Source: Streptomyces sp. 71268 (lineage in GTDB: Bacteria > Actinomycetota > Actinomycetes > Streptomycetales > Streptomycetaceae). Taken from it: a stretch of DNA of 64,000 nucleotides. A program made the translations under genes and the position numbers. The notes under the pieces are model-generated. The model ran no database searches. It worked only from the letters and a program-made list of their open reading frames with translations, and was not told the DNA's origin. Within the stretch, counting starts at the first letter, position 1. The number at the start of each line of letters is the position of its first letter. Of this stretch, positions 15,717-24,975 are shown piece by piece. The DNA lies in assembly GCF_029392895.1 (NCBI RefSeq), contig NZ_CP114200.1, forward strand, positions 8,066,501-8,130,500, in the 5' to 3' direction.

Positions 15717-17417
15717 ATGTCATCCGAAGCGGCCGACGACGCCAGGGCCCCCGGTCAGTCGCCGAAGCCCACCCCAGACCAGGCGCCACCGACGGACGCC
15801 GGGCCGGCCGGCCCGCCCGGTCAGCCGGCGCCCGACGCGGCCGAGGAGGCGGCGTCGCGGCGCGCCCGGCCGTGGACGCTGGGCCTGGTGTGCGTGGCGA
15901 TGTTCATGCTGATGCTGGACGTCACCGTGGTGAACGTCGCCCTGCCCGAACTGCGCACCTCCCTGGACGCCGGCTTCTCCGACCTCCAGTGGGTCATCGA
16001 CTCCTACACCCTGACCCTGGCCGCGTTCCTGCTCACCGGCGGCTCGCTGGCCGACCGGCTGGGCCGCAAGCGGGTGTTCACCGTCGGCCTGGTGGTCTTC
16101 ACCCTGTCCTCGCTGGTGGCCGGCCTGGCCCAGGACGTGCTCGCGCTCAACCTGGCCCGTGGCGTCCAGGGCGTGGGCGCCGCCGTGCTGTTCTCCGTCG
16201 GCCCAGCCCTCATCGGCCACGAGTTCCGAGGCAAGGACCGTGGCATGGCCTTCGGGCTGTTCGGCGCCGTCGCCGGGCTCGCGCTGGCCTTCGGGCCGCT
16301 GGTGGGCGGGCTGCTGACGGACGCGCTGAGCTGGCGCTGGATCTTCCTGGTCAACGTGCCGATCGGGGTGGCCGCCCTGCTCGCGGGCGCGGTGCACCTG
16401 CGGGAGTCGCGGCAGCCACAGGCGCACCGCGTCGACTGGTGGGGCATGGTCGCCTTCGCGGCGTCGCTCACCCTGCTCGTGCTCGGCTTCCTGCGGGGCG
16501 AGTCCTCCGGGTGGACCAGCGGCCCCATCCTGGCGGCCTTCGCCGGGGCCCTCGTGCTCATGGTCGCCTTCGTGGCCATCGGGCGGCGCCTCGGCGAGCG
16601 GGCCATGTTCGACCTGAGCCTGCTGCGCATCCCCACCTTCGGCGGCATCTGCGTGGCCACCTTCCTCTCCAACGCGACCAGCCTCGCCGCCGTCTTCCTC
16701 CAGATCTCCTACATCCAGAACGTGCTCGGCTTCTCGCCCTGGGAGACCGGCCTGCGGCTGATGCCGATGATGCTCACGTTGTTCGTGGTGGCCGCCCTGA
16801 CCGGCGGGTTGCTCCAGACCATGCCGCCGGGGCTGCTGGTGGGCCTGTCCATCGGCTTCATCGCCGCCGGCATGGGCCTGGTGACGCTGGTGGAGCCGGA
16901 CAGCTCCTGGACCGCGCTGCTGCCCAGCATGATCGTCACCGGCATCGGCATGGGCCTGTTCAACCCGCCCCGCGCCGCCGTCACCATCGGCGTCGTGCCG
17001 CCCGAGAAGGCCGGCATGGCCTCCGGCATGGGGGAGACGTTCCAACAGGTGGGCGTCGCCGTCGGCATCGCCGCCTTCGGCGCGCTCTTCCACCATCGGG
17101 TCACCGACGCGTTCGCGGCCTCGGACGCCGGAGGCCAACTCGGCGACCGGGCCCATGAGGTGGGCACCGCGGTGGCCGCCGAGGGCCAGGGCCAGGCCGT
17201 CATCGACGTCCCCGCGGACCTCGCCGACCCGGTGGCCGAGGCCGCCAGGTCCGCCTTCGTCTCCGGGCTGACCGACGTGATGGCGCTGTGCGCGGCCGTG
17301 TGCGCGCTCGGCGCCGTGGTCGCCTTCGCCTTCATCCGCCGCCGTGACCTGCACGCGAGCGCGCGGGAGGGCACCGGCGCCGAGCCCGCGCCCGACGCCG
17401 CCACGGTGCCCGCCTGA
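15717..17417 (+). CDS. MFS drug/metabolite exporter, DHA2 (14-TM) family
   Basis: 566 residues, ATG preceded by cggag. The first 60 residues are a Pro/Ala-rich cytosolic tail. After it come about 14 hydrophobic segments. The first begins WTLGLVCVAMFMLMLDVTVV, which carries the family's helix-1 motif D (LDVTVVNVALP), and motif A lies in the loop after the second (GGSLADRLGRKR). Length and topology fit EmrB/QacA-type proton antiporters of the DHA2 family. It sits between the PKS and the type II thioesterase in the same orientation, so export of, or self-resistance to, the cluster product is the likely job. Substrate cannot be read from the sequence. Confidence 0.92.
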   Translation: MSSEAADDARAPGQSPKPTPDQAPPTDAGPAGPPGQPAPDAAEEAASRRARPWTLGLVCVAMFMLMLDVTVVNVALPELRTSLDAGFSDLQWVIDSYTLTLAAFLLTGGSLADRLGRKRVFTVGLVVFTLSSLVAGLAQDVLALNLARGVQGVGAAVLFSVGPALIGHEFRGKDRGMAFGLFGAVAGLALAFGPLVGGLLTDALSWRWIFLVNVPIGVAALLAGAVHLRESRQPQAHRVDWWGMVAFAASLTLLVLGFLRGESSGWTSGPILAAFAGALVLMVAFVAIGRRLGERAMFDLSLLRIPTFGGICVATFLSNATSLAAVFLQISYIQNVLGFSPWETGLRLMPMMLTLFVVAALTGGLLQTMPPGLLVGLSIGFIAAGMGLVTLVEPDSSWTALLPSMIVTGIGMGLFNPPRAAVTIGVVPPEKAGMASGMGETFQQVGVAVGIAAFGALFHHRVTDAFAASDAGGQLGDRAHEVGTAVAAEGQGQAVIDVPADLADPVAEAARSAFVSGLTDVMALCAAVCALGAVVAFAFIRRRDLHASAREGTGAEPAPDAATVPA

Positions 17418-17627
17418 CGCGCCGCGCCAGCGGGCGCCCCCGTACCGTCGCGGGCCGGCCAGGTAACCCCCGTCACCGGCCGGCCCGCGACACCCGCGTC
17501 CCGCGCGCGGCCACGCGGGATGCGCGGCCCGGATCGACTCGCCCGCGGACCCCGGCCCGCGGGCGCGGCCGGGCACGCGGAAGACTCGTGGGGCAAGCCC
17601 GAGCACGAGCCGACGAGGAGACCCACG

Positions 17628-18527
17628 ATGCCCCCAGCGGCGCATACCGCGACCGGCGTCCCCGCCGCGCCCCCACCCGCCACCGCGCGGACGCGGCCCC
17701 GCCCCACCCACCACGGCAGCGTCACCTGCCCACGCCCGGTGCCGGACCCCGCCCTGCGGCTGTTCCTCTTCCACCACGCCGGCGGCTCCCACCTGCTCTA
17801 CCGGGGCTGGGCCGAACACTTCCCGGCCGACTGGGAGGTGTGCCTGGTCAACGCCCCCGGCCGGGGCAGCCTGCACGACGTGGGCCCGCTGGCGAGCAGC
17901 GAGGAACTGGTGGCCTACCTCGTACGGGACCTGGAGCCGCTGCTCGACCGGCCCTTCGCCTTCTTCGGACACAGCATGGGTGGGCTCGTCGGGTACGAAC
18001 TGGCCCGCCAACTCGCCGCCGAAGGTCGGCAGGTTCCGTGCTGGCTGGGCGTCTCCTCCTGGGGCGGGCCCCGGGCCGCTGGCCACGCGGGGTCGCGGGC
18101 GACCGAGGCCGGCGAACCGGCCGGCGGCGCGGGCCTGGCCCGGCACCTGTTGCCGGACCCCGAACTGCGCGACTGGCTGCGGTCGGTGGGCGGCACGCCG
18201 CCGGAACTGCTCGACGACGACGGCCTGTGGGCGATGTTCGCCCCCACCTTCCGGGGCGACTTCTCGGTGGTGGACACGTGGCGCCCGGCGCCAGGCGCCA
18301 CGCCGCCGCCCGTACCGCTCACCGTCTTCGGCGGCGACGCCGACGCCGTGGTGCCGCCCGCGCGGCTCGCCGGCTGGGCCGAGCACACCCCGCACTTCCA
18401 GGGCCTGCACCTGCACCCGGGCGACCACTTCTACCTCCGCGACCACGAGCGGGCGGTGGCACGGCAGATCACCGAGGCCCTCACCCCGCTGCTGCTCACC
18501 CCGGCCGCTCCACCCCAGCCCCGCTGA
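17628..18527 (+). CDS. Type II thioesterase
   Basis: 299 residues; ATG at 17628 chosen because of gaggag upstream and because the longer in-frame extension looks non-coding. After a roughly 45-residue Pro/Ala/Thr-rich N-terminus comes an alpha/beta-hydrolase of the GrsT/external thioesterase family: FFHHAGGS oxyanion region, GHSMGG with Ser116, Asp in GGDADAV and His in PGDHFYL. Such enzymes remove stalled or wrongly primed groups from carrier proteins. It would serve the carrier domains of the NRPS and AT-ACP-ACP proteins. It is the last clear gene of the cluster and is followed by a strong hairpin. Confidence 0.93.
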   Translation: MPPAAHTATGVPAAPPPATARTRPRPTHHGSVTCPRPVPDPALRLFLFHHAGGSHLLYRGWAEHFPADWEVCLVNAPGRGSLHDVGPLASSEELVAYLVRDLEPLLDRPFAFFGHSMGGLVGYELARQLAAEGRQVPCWLGVSSWGGPRAAGHAGSRATEAGEPAGGAGLARHLLPDPELRDWLRSVGGTPPELLDDDGLWAMFAPTFRGDFSVVDTWRPAPGATPPPVPLTVFGGDADAVVPPARLAGWAEHTPHFQGLHLHPGDHFYLRDHERAVARQITEALTPLLLTPAAPPQPR

Positions 18528-18576
18528 CGGGCCAACCCTCGCGACCGGTGACCCGAGCGATCCCACACGCCGCGAC

Positions 18577-18606
18577 CGGTGAGCCCGCTCCGTCGCGGGC
18601 TCACCG
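18577..18606 (+). terminator. Hairpin terminator at the end of the NRPS/PKS cluster
   Basis: Perfect 12-bp inverted repeat (18577-18588 with 18595-18606, 6-base loop) 50 bases after the thioesterase stop. There is no U-tract, which is common in Streptomyces. It probably marks the 3' end of the cluster transcript. Confidence 0.6.
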
Positions 18607-19174
18607 CTCGCGAGCGGCGGCCCTCCTCGGCGAAGGCGTTGCGGCCGGATGAACTCCGGTGAACGCGCGTGAACAGCGGATGCCACCCCCACCCCACCCA
18701 CCCGGGCCCGTGGGCACCCCTGCCCGCCACCCGACGCCCCCGCCCATCTCGACCGACTCCGACCCACCTCACCTCGTGAAGTGCCTGGTCACAGACGTAC
18801 GCGGGGAACGCAAGCCGCGACGACGGCGGGGCGCCGCGCCGACCCCGCGAGGGTTGCCCGCCCGGCCGCCGCCGGGGCCGGCCCGTACCGACGCGGTGTT
18901 GACGCGCCGCCCGGGCCGTTGCGACGCTCCGCCCATGGCAGCCACCCCTCCGCACCCCGCACGGCGCCCACACGTCGCGCCACGGACCGGCCCGGCCGCG
19001 TGCCGACGCCGCGCGGCCGTCGGGTGGCGCTGACCCGTACGCGGTGGGGGGCCACCTCCGCCGCCCGAGCCACCCACGGACACAGCCACGGGGCCAAGCC
19101 CGCACCGCCCCACCCCGTCACCTGGCCGCGACCGCGCGCCGGACCGCCGTCCCACACACCGAAAGGGCATCGCC
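18607..19174. other. 568-bp intergenic region before the TauD-like gene
   Basis: No convincing protein gene beyond a possible short leader ORF at 18935-19033. TTGACG at 18899-18904 could be a -35 element. A weak RBS-like purine stretch (gaaaggg) lies just before the ATG at 19175. Confidence 0.5.
18935..19033 (+). CDS. Possible leaderless 32-residue leader peptide
   Basis: A short ORF with Arg-rich sequence including RRPHV and AACRRR. A TTGACG box and a weak GACGCT hexamer lie upstream, the latter seven bases before the ATG, so a transcript would start almost at the start codon. Streptomyces sulfur-metabolism genes often carry short leaderless peptides with an HVDLxR...CR pattern. The resemblance here is only partial, and the downstream TauD-family gene is the main reason to list it. 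It may be chance. Confidence 0.22.
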   Translation: MAATPPHPARRPHVAPRTGPAACRRRAAVGWR

Positions 19175-20185
19175 ATGACCACCGCGCCGACCCGTGTGAC
19201 GCCCGCCGCGACCGACCGCGACGACGGCCCGCTCCGCACCACCCGCCTCAACGGCCGCATCGGCGCCGTCATCGAGGGGGTGCGGCTCGGTGGTGACCTG
19301 GACGCCGCGACCGTGGCGGCCATCCGGGAGCGTGTCCTCGCGCACAAGGTGGTCTTCTTCCGCCGCCAACACCACCTGGACGGGCCGCGACACGAGGCGT
19401 TCGCCCGGCTGCTCGGCACGCCCGTCGCCCACCCCACCGTCCCCTCCGCTGACGGCCGTTACGCGCTGAGCATCGCCTCCGACCACGGGGGCCGGGCCAA
19501 CCAGTGGCACAGCGACGTCACCTTCGTCCCCGCCTACCCGGCCTTCTCCATCCTGCGCGCCGAGGTCATCCCGCCCTACGGGGGCAACACGCTGTGGGCC
19601 AACACCGCCACCGCGTACGCCGAACTCGCCGAGCCGCTGCGCGCCCTCGCCGACAGCCTGCGGGCCCTGCACTCCAACGAGTACGACTACGCCGCCGTCC
19701 AACCCGACGCCCGGGACGAGCGACTCGACCAGTACCACCGGGTCTTCACGGCCACCTCGTTCACCACCGAGCACCCCGTGGTGCGCGTGCACCCGGAGAC
19801 CGGCGAACGCACCCTGGTGCTCGGCAACTTCGTGCAGCGCGTCAAGGGGGTGCCCAGCAGGGACTCGCGCCTGCTCATCGACCTGTTCCAGCACCACATC
19901 GAGCGCCCGGAGAACACCGTGCGCTGGCAGTGGCAGGAAGGCGACGTGGCCATCTGGGACAACCGGGCCACCCAGCACTACGGGGTGGACGACTCGGACG
20001 ACCACCCGCGCGTCCTGCGTCGGATCACGATCGACGGGGAGGTCGCCATCGGCGTGGACGGGCGGCCGAGTGTGCTGGTGAGTCCGCGGACACTGCCCGC
20101 GCCACCGTTCGGCACCCCCTCGGGGGCCTCGACGGCGGGATCGCCGGAGGCCGGCGCGCCCGGTTCGGCGGACTCGCCCGCCTGA
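19175..20185 (+). CDS. TauD/TfdA-family Fe(II)/2-oxoglutarate dioxygenase
   Basis: 336 residues. The jelly-roll dioxygenase shows the metal-binding HxD (WHSD, His112/Asp114), the distal His268 in ATQHYG, and Arg residues downstream (RVLRR) for 2-oxoglutarate. The family includes taurine and alkylsulfate dioxygenases and many natural-product hydroxylases. It follows the NRPS/PKS cluster after about 650 bp with a terminator in between, so it could be a tailoring enzyme or a sulfur-scavenging enzyme. The last 45 residues are a low-complexity Pro/Ser/Gly tail. Substrate unknown. Confidence 0.9.
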   Translation: MTTAPTRVTPAATDRDDGPLRTTRLNGRIGAVIEGVRLGGDLDAATVAAIRERVLAHKVVFFRRQHHLDGPRHEAFARLLGTPVAHPTVPSADGRYALSIASDHGGRANQWHSDVTFVPAYPAFSILRAEVIPPYGGNTLWANTATAYAELAEPLRALADSLRALHSNEYDYAAVQPDARDERLDQYHRVFTATSFTTEHPVVRVHPETGERTLVLGNFVQRVKGVPSRDSRLLIDLFQHHIERPENTVRWQWQEGDVAIWDNRATQHYGVDDSDDHPRVLRRITIDGEVAIGVDGRPSVLVSPRTLPAPPFGTPSGASTAGSPEAGAPGSADSPA

Positions 20186-20440
20186 CGGCGCGGTGCGCGG
20201 TGGCGTGACGCGGCCGTGGACGGGGCGGCGCCGCACGGGGGAGCCGTACGGAAGGGGACCGGGGGCGCGATGGGGGAGTGGAGGCGGCGGCCGGGGCCGG
20301 GGCGCGTGGGCCCGGCCGGCAGCCGCGGGGCCTGGTCGGCCGTGTCGGCGGGTGGGCGCTGTGTACCGTCGCCGCCGTACGGTCCCGTGGCCAACGCCCG
20401 GGACCGGCCCGCCGTCGCGGGCGACATGTGGGTGCGATCG

Positions 20441-20824
20441 TCAGGAGGCCGGGACCTCCGCCGCACCGTCGGAGTGGGACACGGCGGCCGAGAGGCTGTC
20501 GTGGATCAGGAAGACCTCGGTCAGCCGGGTGGCCCGGAGCAGCCTGAGCGTGAACGAGTCGGCCACCACCAGCCGCAGCAGCCGACCCCTGCGCCGCAGG
20601 CGGTTGGCGAGCTGGCACAGCACGCCCAGGCCGCTGCAGTCGATGAAGGTGACCCCGGTCAGGTCGACCACCACATCCGGCTGCCGATCCAGGTCCTGAC
20701 CTGCGAGGAGGTCGGTGTTCGCGGCGGCGACGAGGATGTCTATCTCGCCGTGGAGCTCGATGATCAGGAACCTGTCAAAGGTCCAACGCCTGATCGCGTA
20801 GGGGAGTTCGTGCTGCTCGGACAT
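20441..20824 (-). CDS. STAS-domain anti-sigma-factor antagonist
   Basis: 127 residues, the length of SpoIIAA/BldG/RsbV-type proteins. The STAS core is clear: LHGEIDI near the N-terminus and FIDCSGLG with Ser64 as the probable phosphorylation site, where a cognate anti-sigma kinase would act. Such proteins release a sigma factor when unphosphorylated. No anti-sigma kinase or sigma gene is adjacent, so its partner is elsewhere. The start has gagggag upstream and lies in an unusually AT-rich stretch that it shares with the divergent SDR gene. Confidence 0.9.
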   Translation of the reverse strand: MSEQHELPYAIRRWTFDRFLIIELHGEIDILVAAANTDLLAGQDLDRQPDVVVDLTGVTFIDCSGLGVLCQLANRLRRRGRLLRLVVADSFTLRLLRATRLTEVFLIHDSLSAAVSHSDGAAEVPAS

Positions 20825-21141
20825 GGGGCGCTCCCTCGCCAGTGAAGGCGGGTCGATGATTACTCTGTGTTACTATTTTTTGCCGCTCGGCGCCTCGGAA
20901 GGAGTTTTGTCGTGTCGTCCATCCGCTGATTTCACGCCATGGGCTGAGGCGGCTACCAGGGATGATGCCCAATTCAACGGTGATCTACCGTCGTAAGGGG
21001 AACTTCTTGTGCCGAATCTGCATTTCGACCGATGATTACGAGGAGTAATTGCCCTTCGAGGCGAGTTTGGCGAAGTCTCACCGGCATACGTACAGTTCGG
21101 GGGTTTGCTGGTAGCACGAGGCCGAGGGACGGTAAGCGGCG
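20825..21141. other. AT-richer divergent intergenic region (STAS / SDR)
   Basis: 317 bp with clearly lower GC than its surroundings, including a run of six T near 20874 and AATTC-like stretches. It separates divergent genes and must hold both promoters. I could not assign a confident -10/-35 pair. Short ORFs inside look non-coding. Confidence 0.5.
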
Positions 21142-22602
21142 ATGACGGTGGCTGAGGAAAGCCCGGCCGAGGAGCAGGGGATCGACCCCGACCGACTCGC
21201 AGCCTGCCTGGACGTACTCGCGGAGCTCGACCGGCTGCCGCTCGACCACCCCGACGCGATAGCCGTGCGGCGGGCCACGGCCGGGATCTACCGGACGGTG
21301 AAGCAGCGCCGCCGCCAGGAGCGGCGCGCCGCCAAGACCGCCCACGACAAGGCCGTCACCGAGGCCACCGCCACCGGCGCCGCCGACCGCATCGACGACG
21401 AGACGATGGGCATCCCGCTGGCCGCCACCGCGACCACCGAGATCGTGGGCGTGCTCCAGCGACCCCGGTCCTGCTACATCTGCAAGACCCGGTACACCGA
21501 GGTGGACGCCTTCTACCACCAGATGTGCCAGCCGTGCGCCAAGGAGAACCGGGCCCGGCGCGACGCCCGTACCGACCTGAGCGGTCGGCGGGCGCTGCTC
21601 ACCGGTGGCCGCGCCAAGATCGGCATGTACATCGCCCTGCGGCTGCTGCGGGACGGCGCGCACACCACCATCACCACGCGCTTCCCCAACGACGCCATCC
21701 GCCGCTTCAAGGCGATGCCCGACAGCGCCGAGTGGCTGCACCGGCTGAAGATCGTCGGTATCGACCTGCGGGACCCGGCCCAGGTGGTCGCGCTGGCCGA
21801 CTCGGTGAGCGCCGAGGGTCCGCTGGACATCCTCATCAACAACGCGGCCCAGACCGTGCGCCGCAGCCCGCGCGCCTACGCCGAGCTGGTCGCCGCCGAG
21901 CAGGCGCCGCTGCCGGCCGGCGAACTGCCCGCCAAGGAGGTGTTCGGCCACTTCGGCAGCGGCAGCCACAACGAACTGCCCGGGCAGGCCGGCCGCTCCG
22001 ACGAGCTGACCCCGAACGCCATCACCGCCCTTGCGCTGACCAGCGGCTCGGCCTCACTGGCCCGTATCGAGGCCGGCAACGCCATCGACGCCGGTGGCCT
22101 GGTGCCCGACCTGGACCCGACCAACAGTTGGATACAGCGGGTTCACGAGGTGGACCCGCTCGAACTCCTCGAAGTCCAACTCTGCAACGTCACCGCGCCG
22201 TTCGTCCTGGTCAGCCGGTTGCGCCCGGCGATGGCCGCGGCGCCGGCACGCCGCAAGTACGTGGTGAACGTCTCCGCCATGGAGGGCCAGTTCAGCCGCG
22301 GCTACAAGGGCGCGGGGCACCCGCACACCAACATGGCCAAGGCCGCCCTCAACATGCTCACCCGCACCAGCGCCCAGGAGATGCTGGAGACCGACGGCAT
22401 CCTGATGACCGCCGTCGACACCGGCTGGATCACCGACGAGCGGCCCCACCCCGACAAGGTCCGGCTCGCCGCCGAGGGCTTCCACGCGCCGCTCGACCTG
22501 GTGGACGGCGCCGCCCGGGTCTACGACCCGATCGTGCGCGGCGAACTCGGCGAGGACCTGTACGGCTGCTTCCTCAAGGACTACGCGCCCTCCGCCTGGT
22601 AG
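21142..22602 (+). CDS. Zinc-ribbon SDR-family protein
   Basis: 486 residues. The N-terminal 100 residues are helical and charged, followed by a four-cysteine zinc-ribbon-like motif (CYIC at 111-114 and CQPC about 20 residues later). From about 150 an SDR Rossmann fold begins (LTGGRAKIG, then DILINNAAQTV). The usual YxxxK appears as TNMAK, so Thr stands where the catalytic Tyr would be, while the Lys and the preceding Ser (NVSAMEG) are kept. That suggests an altered or non-catalytic reductase. I do not know its function. It is monocistronic, divergent from the STAS gene and ends at a shared hairpin. Confidence 0.85.
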   Translation: MTVAEESPAEEQGIDPDRLAACLDVLAELDRLPLDHPDAIAVRRATAGIYRTVKQRRRQERRAAKTAHDKAVTEATATGAADRIDDETMGIPLAATATTEIVGVLQRPRSCYICKTRYTEVDAFYHQMCQPCAKENRARRDARTDLSGRRALLTGGRAKIGMYIALRLLRDGAHTTITTRFPNDAIRRFKAMPDSAEWLHRLKIVGIDLRDPAQVVALADSVSAEGPLDILINNAAQTVRRSPRAYAELVAAEQAPLPAGELPAKEVFGHFGSGSHNELPGQAGRSDELTPNAITALALTSGSASLARIEAGNAIDAGGLVPDLDPTNSWIQRVHEVDPLELLEVQLCNVTAPFVLVSRLRPAMAAAPARRKYVVNVSAMEGQFSRGYKGAGHPHTNMAKAALNMLTRTSAQEMLETDGILMTAVDTGWITDERPHPDKVRLAAEGFHAPLDLVDGAARVYDPIVRGELGEDLYGCFLKDYAPSAW

Positions 22603-22633
22603 GCGCGCCGGCCGATCAGGCCCACGACGTCTG

Positions 22634-22662
22634 GTGGCCCGCGCCGGGAGGGCGCGGGCCAC
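22634..22662. terminator. Bidirectional hairpin between convergent genes
   Basis: 12-bp GC stem (22634-22645 with 22651-22662, 5-base loop) midway between the convergent SDR and L,D-transpeptidase stops. It can serve both strands. Confidence 0.65.
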
Positions 22663-22705
22663 GGGTCGTTGGGGCGAGGGGCGTTCATCGCCGTCGGCGG
22701 CTGGC

Positions 22706-23449
22706 TCAGGTGCCGGGCTTGCGGCCGTAGACGAACGTGTCGTCGCCGTTCCGAAGCAGGCTCCAGTACTTCTTCGCGTCGGCCGTGCGCATGTTGACGC
22801 AACCGTGCGAACCCGGCGCCGACCACACGTTGCCGCTGATCGCGTGGAACGCCTGCCCGCCGTCGAAGAACTGGCTGTAGGGCATGCGCACGTGGTACAG
22901 CGTCGACCAGTGGTTGATGTTGCGCCAGTAGACCTTCTTGGACCCGGTGCGGGTCTCGTGGCCGTTGCGCCCGGTACGCACCGGCACCGGCCCGTACACC
23001 AGCTTCTTGCCGTCCTGGATCCAGCTCAACTGGCGGCTCAGGTCCACGCAGGCGATGCGTCCCCTGCTAGTGGGGCACTTCTTCGCCTTGTTGGGGTTCT
23101 TGCCCGCCGCCCGCTGCTTGCCCACCAGGTCCATCATGTTTCGCGTGACCGGCCCCGCGTACCCGATGTTGGGGGAGATGGCGTGCGCCGTCTGGAAGGA
23201 GCGGATGGCCCGGCAGTCGGCGGCCGACTGCTTGCCGTCCACCGGCCGGCCGAGGAACTTCTCGGCCTGCTTCTGGTACGGCCCCGCCTTGGCCGTACAG
23301 GCGCTCGCGGCCTGCGCGGTGCCGCTGCCCAGCGCGACGCTGAGCGGCACCGTCAGACCGGCGATGCCCAGCAACACCCCCACCCGGCGGCCCACCTTGC
23401 GACGTCTACTGACGTGTGAGCCCTGCTCGTTGCTCTCGTTCACTCTCAT
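22706..23449 (-). CDS. Secreted L,D-transpeptidase (YkuD)
   Basis: 247 residues. The N-terminus is a Sec-type signal peptide: basic RRRK, hydrophobic core, GTAQA cleavage region. Next is a short peptidoglycan-binding-like segment (about 50-115), then a YkuD catalytic domain with the SHGCVNM motif carrying the catalytic Cys near residue 216 and an upstream His (FHAISG). It would form 3-3 peptidoglycan cross-links or related linkages outside the membrane. The ATG at 23449 gives the full signal peptide; a GTG 12 codons later is an alternative. Two identical 8-bp palindromes lie directly upstream. Confidence 0.9.
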   Translation of the reverse strand: MRVNESNEQGSHVSRRRKVGRRVGVLLGIAGLTVPLSVALGSGTAQAASACTAKAGPYQKQAEKFLGRPVDGKQSAADCRAIRSFQTAHAISPNIGYAGPVTRNMMDLVGKQRAAGKNPNKAKKCPTSRGRIACVDLSRQLSWIQDGKKLVYGPVPVRTGRNGHETRTGSKKVYWRNINHWSTLYHVRMPYSQFFDGGQAFHAISGNVWSAPGSHGCVNMRTADAKKYWSLLRNGDDTFVYGRKPGT

Positions 23450-23452
23450 GCC

Positions 23453-23472
23453 TCATATGACTGTTCATATGA
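23453..23472. promoter_or_regulatory. Twin TCATATGA palindromes upstream of the L,D-transpeptidase
   Basis: Two copies of the perfect palindrome tcatatga at 23453-23460 and 23465-23472, 12 bp apart centre to centre and four bases before the start codon on the minus strand. They are AT-rich in GC-rich DNA, so a repressor site or core-promoter overlap is possible. Confidence 0.3.
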
Positions 23473-23680
23473 CCTCTTGGTTGCCGAGCGAATGCGACCA
23501 ATCCCGCCCGATTTCCGCCGCGGACGTTCCCCCGCTCGGCGCGGCCCCTCCCTCGTCGGGGGCATCTTGCGCCCGCCGCCACAGGGACGCGCCCGAGGGC
23601 GGTGCCGCGCGTGAGAGCGTGGTGCGTGGGCTGGGGGACCGGGACCCGGAGCGCGACGACGACCCACGGGAGGTGGGGCC

Positions 23681-24358
23681 ATGGCCGTGACCGCGACGGA
23701 GCGGCTCGACGCGGCGGTGCGACGGCTGACGCCGCGACCGGACGACAACCGGCTGGTGCCGCTCGTGGCGGCGGGCACGGCACCGCTGGGCGCCATCGCC
23801 ACGCTCGCCCTGGAGCAGTACCGCATCATCGACAGCGACCGGCGCGCCTTCCTCCACCTCGCGCAGCGCTCCGTCGGCTCCCCGACCATCAGCACCTTCT
23901 TCGCCGCGATGGCGGACGGCGAGTACATCGCCATGAGCCGGCTGCACGACCTGGCCGCCGCCTGCGGGCTCGACCAGGCGACGGTGCGCGACTACCGGCC
24001 CCGCGCCGGATGCCAGGCCTACCCCGCCTACCTGGCGTGGCTGGCGCTCAACGCGGAGCCCGCCAACGTCGTGCTCGCCCTGGTCGCCAACTTCACCGCC
24101 TGGGGAAAGTACTGCGCCGCGGTCTCCCACGGGCTGCGCGTCCACTACGGCTTCGACGCGCGGGGCCGCGGCTTCTTCGACTTCTTCGCCCAACCGGTGC
24201 CCGGCGACGGCGAACGGGCGCTCGCCGCCGTGCGGGCCGGCCTCGACAGCGGGCTGCTGACCGAGGCGGCGGACCACTACGGCGACCTCGTCCTCAGCTA
24301 CGAGCTGATGTTCTGGAACACGCTCGCCGACATCGCGACGACCCGGCCGCCCCGCTGA
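23681..24358 (+). CDS. TenA/haem-oxygenase-like fold protein
   Basis: 225 residues, all-helical. The overall pattern (LEQYRIIDSDRRAFLHLAQR, then AYPAYLAWLALN and FTAWGKYC) resembles the TenA/THI-4/PqqC fold. Classical TenA is a thiaminase II with an active-site Cys; here a Cys is present in AWGKYC, but I cannot confirm correspondence. GGGAGG precedes the ATG. The PNPOx-fold gene follows 64 bp later in the same orientation and may be co-transcribed. Function beyond the fold is unknown. Confidence 0.75.
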   Translation: MAVTATERLDAAVRRLTPRPDDNRLVPLVAAGTAPLGAIATLALEQYRIIDSDRRAFLHLAQRSVGSPTISTFFAAMADGEYIAMSRLHDLAAACGLDQATVRDYRPRAGCQAYPAYLAWLALNAEPANVVLALVANFTAWGKYCAAVSHGLRVHYGFDARGRGFFDFFAQPVPGDGERALAAVRAGLDSGLLTEAADHYGDLVLSYELMFWNTLADIATTRPPR

Positions 24359-24422
24359 GCCAGCCAAAGAAGACCAGGAAAGCCAGACAGCGGATGTCCG
24401 GTATCGGCGAGAGCATCGCGCC

Positions 24423-24947
24423 ATGACGACGAGTTGGAACGACGTACGCCAGGCCGCCCCGGAACTCGCGGACTGGGTCGAGGCGCGCTTCGCGACGTAC
24501 AAGCACCACGTCCTGGCTACTCTGCGCGCCGACGGGTCGCCCCGGGTGACCGGTCTTGAGGTGGCCTTCCTCGGCGGCGAGGCGTGGCTGGGCATGATGT
24601 GGCACTCCCGCAAGGCGCTGGACCTGCGCCGCGACCCGCGCCTCGCGGTGCACGCCAACCCGGGACCCGGCGCGGAGCTGCCGGACGGGGACGCCCGGTT
24701 CGGCGGGCGGGCCGTCGAGGTGTCCGAGGGCGCGGCGCGCGCGGCGTACATCGCCGAGATCAAGCCACCGGAGCCGTTCCACCTCTTCCGCGTCGACGTG
24801 CGCGAGGTGGCCCGTACCCGCATCGTGAACGGCACTCTCCAGCTCCAGACCTGGCGGCCCGGAAGCGGGCTGCGGACCGTGTGGCCGCACGAGCCGGACG
24901 GTGCGCCGGAGGAGAATTGGGGCGCGGTCCAGGGGAAGCGGGGGTAG
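24423..24947 (+). CDS. Pyridoxamine 5'-phosphate oxidase-fold protein
   Basis: 174 residues with a split beta-barrel flavin/F420-binding pattern: HVLATLRADGSPRVT near the N-terminus and a strand with GMMWHSRKALDLRRDPR. The family includes FMN- and F420-dependent oxidoreductases; the cofactor cannot be decided by eye. It lies 64 bp downstream of the TenA-like gene and ends at a hairpin. Confidence 0.85.
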   Translation: MTTSWNDVRQAAPELADWVEARFATYKHHVLATLRADGSPRVTGLEVAFLGGEAWLGMMWHSRKALDLRRDPRLAVHANPGPGAELPDGDARFGGRAVEVSEGAARAAYIAEIKPPEPFHLFRVDVREVARTRIVNGTLQLQTWRPGSGLRTVWPHEPDGAPEENWGAVQGKRG

Positions 24948-24948
24948 C

Positions 24949-24975
24949 CGGCGGCGGGGCGCGCACCCGCCGCCG
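24949..24975 (+). terminator. Hairpin after the PNPOx-fold gene
   Basis: 10-bp GC inverted repeat (24949-24958 with 24966-24975, 7-base loop) immediately after the stop codon. Confidence 0.55.

Noticed and set aside
18781..19296. Plus-strand ORF in the gap before the TauD-like gene
   Set aside because: Arg/Pro/Ala-rich composition, no RBS, and it runs into the next gene in another frame.
20775..20972. Small minus-strand ORF upstream of the STAS gene
   Set aside because: It overlaps the STAS start and has no RBS or recognisable sequence.
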